Assembly (NCBI GenBank): GCA_021157985.1
Contig: JAGGVM010000055.1
Location: 1-6,336 of the forward strand
Length of the DNA: 6,336 nt
Source of the DNA: Nitrososphaerota archaeon
GTDB taxonomy: Archaea > Thermoproteota > Nitrososphaeria_A > Caldarchaeales > Wolframiiraptoraceae
Reading direction: 5' to 3'
The notes beneath the pieces are model-generated. The model ran no database searches, was not told the origin of the DNA, and saw nothing but the letters and a program-made list of their open reading frames with translations. The position numbers were made by a program, and so were the translations under genes. This document shows positions 1 through 4,866 of this stretch, piece after piece. The first letter of the stretch is position 1; the number at the start of each line of letters is the position of its first letter.

Positions 1-207
1 ATCTACGACTACTCCGAGCCAGTAATAGTGATAGAAGCCCTAGCCACCGAATCCATCAAATACATCAGAACCATAACCCTCAGAAACGCCCTAACAGAAT
101 ATGACCGCATAGACTTACTAGAAAAACTCAGAGACTACTACAACAAAGCAGCCGAATCCCTAGACCTAGCCCAAAACATGCTAAAAATCCTGGAGGCGAG
201 GCCATGA
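1..207 (+). CDS. Hypothetical element protein, C-terminal 68 residues only
   Basis: The frame is open from base 1 and ends at TGA 205-207, so the start lies upstream of the window. The visible 68 residues are predicted to be mostly helical, with charged stretches such as LLEKLRDYYNKAAESLDLAQ and an end at LKILEARP. There is no recognisable catalytic motif, membrane segment or metal-binding pattern. Leu and Ile codons are mostly CTA, ATA and ATC, as in the next two genes. The stop overlaps the next gene's start in ATGA, which points to one translationally coupled operon. I do not recognise the family. That it is a real gene rests on the open frame, the shared codon style and the tight coupling. 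Confidence 0.6.
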   Translation: MYDYSEPVIVIEALATESIKYIRTITLRNALTEYDRIDLLEKLRDYYNKAAESLDLAQNMLKILEARP

Positions 208-524
208 CCCTAGAAGCCAATATAGCCGAGAAGCTCAAAACAGTCAAAGAGCGAGTCGAATACCTCCTAGAACATTACCCCGAAGCCCGTAATGACGACT
301 TCTACCTCTACATCCTCTATATACGCCACTTCGAGCCAGAACTAAGCCGCTACATAGACTACGTCCCATTCAACATAATCAAACGATCCACCAGATTCGA
401 AAGCGTAAGAAGAGCCAGACAGAAAATCCAAGAAGAAGGCCACTACCTCCCCACAGACCCCAAAATCCTCAGAAAACGAAGAAAACTAGCAGAAGCATAC
501 CGGAAGGTGATGCCAAAACTATGA
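204..524 (+). CDS. Small phage-type protein of unknown function (106 aa)
   Basis: The ATG at 204 overlaps the previous stop as ATGA, and a strong Shine-Dalgarno GGAGG (192-196) sits 7 nt upstream, which settles the start. The pattern is a helical N-terminus, then YLLEHYPEARNDDFYLY (about residues 20-36), an aromatic-rich middle, then STRFESVRRARQKIQEEGHY (about 62-81) and a basic tail. From memory this arrangement (an 'ARN-D' motif followed by a 'S-x-x-RARQKIQ' helix) resembles a widespread family of short uncharacterised phage proteins found in bacterial and archaeal viruses. I have no biochemical role to offer. The basic RRARQKIQ helix would suit nucleic-acid binding, which is inference only. 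The gene is likely co-transcribed with its two neighbours. Confidence 0.8.
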   Translation: MTLEANIAEKLKTVKERVEYLLEHYPEARNDDFYLYILYIRHFEPELSRYIDYVPFNIIKRSTRFESVRRARQKIQEEGHYLPTDPKILRKRRKLAEAYRKVMPKL

Positions 525-712
525 CCCCCAAGATGAAACGCATAGACGAGCTAAGAATACTACAACTAAACCTAGAAAAAGTAGAATGGGCCATAAACAG
601 AGCCCGAGGAGACCTAGAAAACGCCCAAAAAACCCTAACCTACATCAACGAAAAACTCCAAAAAATCATAAACAGCTACAACTCCAAGAATAGTGAAAAC
701 CACCGCCCCTAG
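521..712 (+). CDS. Small coiled-coil element protein (63 aa)
   Basis: The ATG at 521 overlaps the previous stop by 4 bp (ATGA), and GGTGATG (506-512) lies 8 nt upstream. An internal ATG at 533 is possible but has poorer spacing. Residues about 6-50 have a heptad-like pattern of Leu, Ile and Val among Glu, Lys and Arg (DELRILQLNLEKVEWAINRA and onward), so one long helix or a coiled coil is likely. The tail is polar and Asn/Ser-rich. There is no enzymatic motif. It is probably a structural or oligomerising partner of the 106-aa protein, but that is only inferred from the operon. Its TAG stop (710-712) shares the palindrome CTAG with the convergent integrase stop. Confidence 0.7.
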   Translation: MTPKMKRIDELRILQLNLEKVEWAINRARGDLENAQKTLTYINEKLQKIINSYNSKNSENHRP

Positions 713-1713
713 CTTTTCTCAGATGTTACAGGTGTAACGCCTAGGCTCGCTATCATCGTGAACAAACTCTTAACCCCCTTCTCTATTCTGTTTCTGAGAT
801 CTGTAACGTAGCTCGGGTTGAAGTAATGTTGCATGAAGACGCTTTTCCCTACTCTGCCTTGGATCATGTTTATCTCCGGCTCGGTTAGATGCTTGGTCAT
901 ATGGCTGGCCCATAGCTTCCGGATCTGCTTTAGCCTCAGGGGTTTTATCTCCTCAAGCCTATGCCTAATCTTCTCTACGCTTAGCTTTTCGGGATACTCT
1001 GTTACAGCTGTAACAATCTCCCTCGGACAATAGCTAACATAAACCTTCTTAGTTCTCCTTAAAAACAGCTTCTCATATCTGAAATGCTCTAGCCATCCAT
1101 CCTTATAGTAGTCTCTGAGCCTACCCTTCTCATGCAGCTCCTTGATCAAGTTAAAGCTCTCTATGGCCTCGGACGGCCTCATACCCGTAGCTAGGATAAA
1201 GTCTATGAATACTCCGAGAATTTCCCTAGCCCTGTGAATCCACTCCGCCAAGCTCTTCAGATCCGAGCTATCTATCTGAGCCATTATCTTACTAGGCTTC
1301 TCAACCTTGATCCCGTAACGCCTCTTAAGCCGCTTAAACTCCTCATACCTACCCGTGAACCTGGCCAGAGCCGCTAAAGCGCTTAGAACATGCCTCCGCT
1401 TATCCGGCGACAGCTCAAGCAGAGGCGAGAGATCACCCATCACCAATAGCCGCCCATACTTCTTAGCATAATTCAGAATATTCAAGGCATGGACATGACT
1501 ATACGCATTCATCACATACCTCCGAAAAGCATCCCATAGTTTAGGATCCTGAGCCGTTACTATATTTGCTACGGAATCCAGCGGCGTAACTACAGGCAGT
1601 AACGCCTCACCACCAAAACCCCCTCTATCACCCGAAAAACCACCCATTCCACCCTTACCCCGCTGGCCTTCCGAGCCAGCGGTCGCGGGTTCAAATCCCG
1701 CCGGCCGCACCAT
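709..1713 (-). CDS. int: SSV-type tyrosine integrase, C-terminal part (int(C))
   Basis: This is the catalytic part of a fusellovirus-type site-specific recombinase that integrates into a tRNA gene. Counting from ATG 1711-1713, the N-terminus VRPAGFEPATAGSEGQ is the antisense translation of the tRNA-Gly 3' half. A Gly-rich linker (about 18-36) and a helical core-binding region follow. The catalytic domain has Arg179 in ATGMRPSEA, Lys222/223 in RRTKKVYV, a KxxR pair (Lys262, Arg265; the SSV-type replacement of HxxR) and the nucleophile Tyr297 in MQHYF. SSV1 integrase has about 60 residues before its tRNA-like PPGFEPGTSGS segment. Here the frame upstream of the tRNA part is Lys/Ser/Arg-rich chromosomal sequence, open only to TAG 1777-1779, with a possible TTG start at 1749. 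So the N-terminal domain is missing, as expected after integration. This piece alone is probably inactive. Confidence 0.9.
   Translation of the reverse strand: MVRPAGFEPATAGSEGQRGKGGMGGFSGDRGGFGGEALLPVVTPLDSVANIVTAQDPKLWDAFRRYVMNAYSHVHALNILNYAKKYGRLLVMGDLSPLLELSPDKRRHVLSALAALARFTGRYEEFKRLKRRYGIKVEKPSKIMAQIDSSDLKSLAEWIHRAREILGVFIDFILATGMRPSEAIESFNLIKELHEKGRLRDYYKDGWLEHFRYEKLFLRRTKKVYVSYCPREIVTAVTEYPEKLSVEKIRHRLEEIKPLRLKQIRKLWASHMTKHLTEPEINMIQGRVGKSVFMQHYFNPSYVTDLRNRIEKGVKSLFTMIASLGVTPVTSEKS
725..738. repeat. 14-bp palindrome-like site GTTACAGGTGTAAC
   Basis: The arms GTTACA and TGTAAC are perfect inverted repeats around GG. The site lies 13 bases inside the integrase 3' end and differs in one base from the palindrome at 1001-1014. 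In protein terms it spells Val-Thr-Pro-Val-Thr, so part of the symmetry may come from coding. A protein-binding site is possible but unproven. Confidence 0.5.
1000..1015. repeat. 16-bp perfect palindrome TGTTACAGCTGTAACA
   Basis: This is a perfect dyad with a 14-base core that matches the site at 725-738 in 13 positions. It lies inside the integrase catalytic domain and encodes Val-Thr-Ala-Val-Thr. Together with the other GTAAC motifs in this gene it is a candidate operator or recombinase accessory site; function is inferred only. Confidence 0.5.
1583..1606. repeat. Imperfect inverted repeat GGCGTAAC / GTAACGCC near attR
   Basis: Eight-base arms (1583-1590 and 1599-1606) match as an inverted repeat at 7 of 8 positions around an 8-base spacer. 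GTAACGCC also occurs at 734-741 and 1315-1322. The site lies about 55 bases inside the element from the tRNA-like segment, a distance that would suit an accessory site for integrase or an excision factor. That role is inference. Confidence 0.4.
1662..1712 (+). other. attR: 3' half of tRNA-Gly(UCC), partial tRNA copy
   Basis: The bases fold as the 3' portion of a tRNA. The anticodon stem is CTGGC/GCCAG (1663-1667, 1675-1679) around the loop CTTCCGA, with anticodon TCC at 1670-1672. The variable region is 1680-1684. The T arm GCGGG/CCCGC (1685-1701) encloses TTCAAAT. The acceptor 3' strand CGGCCGC (1702-1708) is followed by A73 and CCA (1709-1712). No D arm and no matching GCGGCCG acceptor 5' strand precede it; upstream is C-rich integrase sequence. 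It is therefore not a functional tRNA but the duplicated target segment at the element border. The exact crossover point within it cannot be told without the other end. Confidence 0.88.
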
Positions 1714-1745
1714 TTTTCGGCTTTTTGACTTCTTTTGGCTTTTGG
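1713..1745 (+). terminator. T-rich former terminator of the tRNA-Gly gene
   Basis: Immediately after the tRNA CCA come several T runs (TTTTT at 1713-1717, TTTTT and TTTT further on). This is the usual archaeal tRNA termination signal. It belongs to the chromosome and would serve the tRNA before integration. A 10-bp palindrome TTTGGCCAAA follows at 1741-1750. Confidence 0.5.
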
Positions 1746-1784
1746 CCAAACTTTTGCGCTGGTTTTTTCGCCGAATCTATTTTT

Positions 1785-1797
1785 GAAAAATTAAATA
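1785..1797 (+). promoter_or_regulatory. BRE/TATA promoter for the helical protein gene
   Basis: GAAAAA (1785-1790) directly before TTAAATA (1791-1797) resembles an archaeal BRE plus TATA box. Transcription would begin near 1819-1822, about 30 bases before ATG 1852, leaving room for the Shine-Dalgarno at 1836-1842. Confidence 0.5.
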
Positions 1798-1803
1798 CTT
1801 GCC

Positions 1804-1835
1804 GGTTTTCAGGTTTTCGTTGATGGCTGGTTTTC
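1804..1835 (+). repeat. Three GGTTTTC direct repeats in a promoter region
   Basis: GGTTTTC occurs at 1804-1810, 1812-1818 and 1829-1835. A relaxed version, GGTTTTTTC, lies at 1761-1769. They flank the predicted transcription start of the next gene. They could be binding sites for a regulator or initiator, or simple T-rich sequence. They do not match the origin recognition box that I know from Sulfolobus. Confidence 0.4.
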
Positions 1836-1842
1836 GAGGGTG
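1836..1842 (+). promoter_or_regulatory. Shine-Dalgarno GAGGGTG that fixes the ATG 1852 start
   Basis: GAGGGTG complements the 16S rRNA 3' end and lies 9 nt before ATG 1852. The longer alternative start GTG 1840 would fall inside this site and have no ribosome binding site of its own, so ATG 1852 is preferred. Confidence 0.55.
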
Positions 1843-1851
1843 TATTTGGTT

Positions 1852-2358
1852 ATGGTTGAGATCGAAGAAAGCTTACTTGATATGTTGAGGTGTATGAGGG
1901 CGTTCATAATCGAGATGTCTGAAGCTTTGAAGTCTTTCTCTAAGAAGTCTGGTAATCCGCTGGGGATGCACGCGGAGCTTGCCTCGAATAGGCTCGATCT
2001 CGTGGCGAGGGATCTCGAGGTGGGGCTTAGATATGCCGGGGTCAAGCCGGATTTAGGGAGCTTGGAGAAGGCTGAGGACCTATGCGGGTCTTTTCTAAGA
2101 GACGTTTTCGAGAATCTGAAACAGTCCTTGAATAAGCTTTCCTCCGAGGATCCAGCAGACTTAGAGAAGATCTTAGGCTCCTTCGATGACGCTTTAACGC
2201 TTGCCGCGAGCAGCCTCCCATCGATAGGAAAGCTGTTCGAAGAGCTTGAAGACCCGCATCTAAAGTTTCTAGGAAAGATCGTAAAGAACTCTGCCGACGA
2301 TTTCGAGATAATAAAGCGGAGGCATAGGGAGCTATCTTCACTTACCCAAAGACCATAG
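1852..2358 (+). CDS. Hypothetical all-helical protein upstream of orc1/cdc6 (168 aa)
   Basis: From ATG 1852 the protein has 168 residues; GTG 1840 would add four. The sequence is almost wholly helix-forming, acidic/basic with regularly spaced Leu, Phe and Ile, as in LEKAEDLCGSFLRDVFENLK and LEKILGSFDDALTLAASSLP. It has no transmembrane stretch, Walker motif, zinc-type Cys cluster or helix-turn-helix that I can identify. A helical bundle or coiled-coil adaptor is likely. Codon use matches orc1/cdc6 and the rfc genes, so it belongs to the chromosome, not the element. It has its own promoter and ends 42 bases before orc1/cdc6 on the same strand, so a link with replication initiation is suggested only by position. 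I do not recognise the family. Confidence 0.75.
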   Translation: MVEIEESLLDMLRCMRAFIIEMSEALKSFSKKSGNPLGMHAELASNRLDLVARDLEVGLRYAGVKPDLGSLEKAEDLCGSFLRDVFENLKQSLNKLSSEDPADLEKILGSFDDALTLAASSLPSIGKLFEELEDPHLKFLGKIVKNSADDFEIIKRRHRELSSLTQRP

Positions 2359-2359
2359 C

Positions 2360-2372
2360 ATTTTATTTTTAA
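2360..2372 (+). promoter_or_regulatory. Probable TATA region for orc1/cdc6
   Basis: ATTTTATTTTTAA lies about 30 bases before ATG 2401. A transcript starting about 25 bases downstream of its centre would have a leader of under 10 bases. That fits the lack of any Shine-Dalgarno before the ATG (the sequence is ATCCGAAG) and suggests nearly leaderless translation. The BRE is weak. Confidence 0.4.
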
Positions 2373-2400
2373 CTCAGATTGGGTATTTTCTCATCCGAAG

Positions 2401-3564
2401 ATGAGGATATTTAAAGACGAGGAGAAACTGTCTCTCGACTATATTCCTAGAAAGCTCCCGCATAGGGAGAGAGAGCTAAGTCTATTGAAAGCGTTCTTCA
2501 GCAGCGTCGTGAACGGTTCATCGAGGATATCTACGAGGGTTTTGCTCACGGGGTCCGTGGGGACTGGGAAAAGCGCTCTCGTCAAGCTTTTCGGATCGAT
2601 CGCTGTGGAGGAGGCCAAGCGCAAGGGCGTCGACCTCCGGTTCATTTATGTGAATTGCAGGATAAGTAAGACGACTTTCACGATCTTGTCTAGGATCGCC
2701 AAGGAATTGGATCCGATGATAAGCAGTAGGGGGTTCTCTAATCAGGAGCTGTTCCACAAGGTTCTCAATTATCTCGAGTCGCGTGGGGCTTACGCCATCG
2801 TGGCTTTAGACGAGGTAGATGTCTTGGTAAGCAGGGAGGAGGACGTCTTCTATTTCTTGACGAGGATAGGCGAGGAGCGCGAGAAGGTTCCGCGGATTTC
2901 CCTGATAATGATAACTAGAAACCCCGAGATCTTCGATATGCTTGACGAGAGCACGAGGAGCTCTCTTCTAGGAAACGTGATTTATCTCAACGAGTATAGC
3001 AGGGAGCAGCTTTACGATATAGTGAAGTTCAGGGCGGATGAAGCGCTCATTCCGAATGTCTTGATGGAAGAATCGCTGAGGCTCATAGCAGATGTAGCGG
3101 GCGAGCGAGGAGACGCGAGATACGCGCTGGACATTCTCTGGAGAGCCGGTAAATACGCGGAGGCTGAGGGTTCAGCGAAGATCACCCCCGAGCACGTTAG
3201 AAAGGCTTCAGCAAGCGTTTACCCCGCAATAAGACGAGAACACTTAGAATTCCTCACGGAACATGAGCAGCTCATACTCCTGGCCCTGAGTAGGGCTCTT
3301 CAAGCCGGTGAAGCATACGTTACCGCAGGAGAACTATATCAAGACTACAAGCTGGTGTGCGAGGAGTATCTCGTGGAGCCGAGGGCTTACACCCGGTTCT
3401 GGGAGTATCTTCAGAGATTAGATGATCTAGGGATAATCAGGATAAACGTGAGGAGCGAGGGAGCGCGGGGACGTCGGTCTTATGTCTCGCTTCCAGGGAT
3501 ACCCGTCTCCATCCTGAACAACGAGCTCGAAGCAATCCTACATGCGAGGAGGAAGAGAGCTTAA
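2401..3564 (+). CDS. cdc6: Orc1/Cdc6-family AAA+ replication initiator
   Basis: This is an archaeal initiator that binds origin DNA and helps load the MCM helicase. At 387 residues it is close to the usual 390-420. IPRKLPHRERELSLL (15-29) is the family's N-terminal signature. Walker A is GSVGTGKS (51-58), Walker B IVALDEVD (133-140), sensor 1 ITRNPEIFDML (171-181) and sensor 2 GDARYALD (237-244, Arg240). The C-terminal winged helix runs from about 285 to 375, with an Arg/Gly-rich wing (SEGARGRRSYVSL). The start ATG 2401 has no Shine-Dalgarno. Archaea often carry several Orc1/Cdc6 paralogues; the unusual Walker A (GSVG, not GPPG or GKTG) and sensor 1 suggest one of the divergent ones, but I cannot assign the subtype. 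Its TAA overlaps the rfcL stop. Confidence 0.92.
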   Translation: MRIFKDEEKLSLDYIPRKLPHRERELSLLKAFFSSVVNGSSRISTRVLLTGSVGTGKSALVKLFGSIAVEEAKRKGVDLRFIYVNCRISKTTFTILSRIAKELDPMISSRGFSNQELFHKVLNYLESRGAYAIVALDEVDVLVSREEDVFYFLTRIGEEREKVPRISLIMITRNPEIFDMLDESTRSSLLGNVIYLNEYSREQLYDIVKFRADEALIPNVLMEESLRLIADVAGERGDARYALDILWRAGKYAEAEGSAKITPEHVRKASASVYPAIRREHLEFLTEHEQLILLALSRALQAGEAYVTAGELYQDYKLVCEEYLVEPRAYTRFWEYLQRLDDLGIIRINVRSEGARGRRSYVSLPGIPVSILNNELEAILHARRKRA

Positions 3565-4853
3565 CGTCTTCTCCGCCTCGTCCGCCTAGCTGGCTTCGCC
3601 GCAGCTTTCGCTTTTTCTTTTTCGACTTTTCCACCGGACAGGTATGCGAGCTCGGAAGCCGTGAGCTCAAAGTATTCGGCGAGCTTCTTTCCTTCCTCCG
3701 GATTATTCGAGGCTATGAACGAGATGTAGGGCAGCATGTGGGCCATCGCCTTAGCCGTGGATAGATGGAGCTTTCCAGCTATTTTCGCCGCTATCGACTT
3801 CCTGACCTCCCTTTCCCGGCTGGTCTGCTGCATCAATCTTATCCTAGATGGAAAAGCGAACTTAACAAATCCCGATGGCTTATGCCTTCTCGAGACCGCT
3901 ACGCCCCCCGTCATGATCGGGACGGCGTAACGTATCAGCCTCCACTGCTGCTTCTTATTCACCCTCGCCAAGAAGACGTCCGCTCTCGCCAAGGCTTCCA
4001 TCGCGTCGGCGAAGTCTTCGGGATCCGGTATTTGCTGAGGAGCGTTGTCCAGAAGCCATACATACACCATGTCGAGATCCACTTCGAGTCCTTCTAAGGC
4101 GGCGCGCGCGGCTCGAATCGACTTCGCGTTAAACACCATTCTCAAGGCGTCGAATATCTGCTTAACCCTGTTCCTTGTCCCCAAAACTTCCAGAACTTTT
4201 TCATCCACGACTTTTCTTCCGCCAGTTATAGCTTGGAAATCGTTTATCGCCGATCTGAGATCGCCCTCCGATCTTTCAGCGAGAGCTTGAAGGACTTTAT
4301 CGGAGACTTGTATCCCTTCGCTTTTCGCGATCTCCCTAAGCCTCGCGATCACCTCGGATTTCCTCAACCTCCTGAACTCGAGCATCAGGCATCGGTCTCT
4401 TATCGAGGCGAGCTTGGGGTCCCATGGATTATTAGCTATTAAGGCGAGCGGGGTTCTGGTCTCGTCTATGATCTTTCTCAATGCGGCTATTCCGCCGGCA
4501 TCCTCTCTCCCCGCGATTCCATCAACCTCGTCAATCAATATGATCTTCTTCGTAGTTCCATCGAGCGTTGCTTGAAGCGATGACTCGCCGACTATAGACT
4601 TCATCCTCGATTCATCTCTCCAGTCGCTTGCATTCACCTCGACCACGTCGTAGCCATGCTCCCTCGCGTAAGCCAGAACGAGGCTAGTCTTCCCGACTCC
4701 AGCAGGGCCATACAAGAGAACAGCTTTCTTCTCGGGAGGCTTACCTAGCTCCCATTTCCTCATCCATTCCACGAACGCTTGAACGGACTGCTTGTTCCCG
4801 ACCACTTCGGCGACGCGCTTAGGCCTATACTTCTCGACCCAGATCTCGGCCAA
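3561..4853 (-). CDS. rfcL: Replication factor C large subunit (clamp loader)
   Basis: RfcL joins RfcS subunits to open the PCNA ring and place it on primed DNA. The 430 residues begin with the RFC box IWVEKYRPK (4-12). Walker A is GPAGVGKT (49-56), Walker B ILIDEVDG (105-112), sensor 1 ANN (140-142) and sensor 2 GDLRSAIND (197-205). The helical collar region contains WRLIRYAVPIMTGGVAVSRR (304-323). No intein is present. The TTG start is forced: the stop of rfcS lies five codons upstream in the same frame, and later ATG/GTG starts would remove the conserved WVEKYRP. The C-terminus is Lys/Ala then Arg-rich (PARRTRRRRR), and I see no PIP-box ending of the QxxLxxFF type that many archaeal RfcL proteins carry. 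It is co-transcribed with rfcS. Confidence 0.95.
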   Translation of the reverse strand: MAEIWVEKYRPKRVAEVVGNKQSVQAFVEWMRKWELGKPPEKKAVLLYGPAGVGKTSLVLAYAREHGYDVVEVNASDWRDESRMKSIVGESSLQATLDGTTKKIILIDEVDGIAGREDAGGIAALRKIIDETRTPLALIANNPWDPKLASIRDRCLMLEFRRLRKSEVIARLREIAKSEGIQVSDKVLQALAERSEGDLRSAINDFQAITGGRKVVDEKVLEVLGTRNRVKQIFDALRMVFNAKSIRAARAALEGLEVDLDMVYVWLLDNAPQQIPDPEDFADAMEALARADVFLARVNKKQQWRLIRYAVPIMTGGVAVSRRHKPSGFVKFAFPSRIRLMQQTSREREVRKSIAAKIAGKLHLSTAKAMAHMLPYISFIASNNPEEGKKLAEYFELTASELAYLSGGKVEKEKAKAAAKPARRTRRRRR

Positions 4854-4859
4854 GGCCGG

Positions 4860-4866
4860 CTCCCTC
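4860..4866 (-). promoter_or_regulatory. Shine-Dalgarno GAGGGAG for rfcL, overlapping the rfcS stop
   Basis: Reading leftward, the junction is TAGAGGGAGCCGGCCTTG. The rfcS TAG supplies the first G of the ribosome binding site, which lies 6 nt before the TTG start. This supports TTG 4853 and tight coupling of the two subunits. Confidence 0.7.

Larger units (their letters stand above)
1..1712. mobile_element. Right end of an integrated virus- or plasmid-like element
   Basis: The segment holds three small rightward genes and the C-terminal part of an SSV-type integrase, and it ends at a tRNA-Gly 3'-half copy (1662-1712). In this integrase class recombination occurs inside the int gene at sequence matching the tRNA 3' half. 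Integration therefore leaves an int C-terminal piece at one border and an N-terminal piece overlapping the intact tRNA at the other. Only the first border is visible. Coding-strand composition of the cargo genes is A/C-rich (421-480: A27 C20 G8 T5), unlike the purine-rich genes to the right. The left limit is outside the window, so the size and virus-or-plasmid nature are unknown. Confidence 0.82.

Noticed and set aside
833..1033. Rightward 66-codon ORF
   Set aside because: It lies antisense inside the integrase catalytic domain and has no ribosome binding site; treated as a shadow.
1662..1712. A functional tRNA-Gly gene
   Set aside because: Only the 3' half is present; no D arm or complementary acceptor 5' strand GCGGCCG lies upstream.
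1714..1749. Extension of the integrase to TTG 1749 as its true N-terminus
   Set aside because: The added residues are Lys/Ser/Arg-rich sequence read from a T-rich terminator and do not resemble the N-terminal domain of SSV-type integrases.
1713..1839. Sulfolobus-type origin recognition boxes
   Set aside because: I found no match to the known ORB or mini-ORB pattern; only GGTTTTC repeats and A/T-rich sequence are present.
1809..2341. Leftward ORFs opposite the helical protein gene
   Set aside because: They are low-complexity Ser/Arg-rich translations opposite a better supported gene with promoter and Shine-Dalgarno.
3736..4442. Rightward ORFs opposite rfcL
   Set aside because: All are antisense to conserved AAA+ clamp-loader sequence and show no family features.
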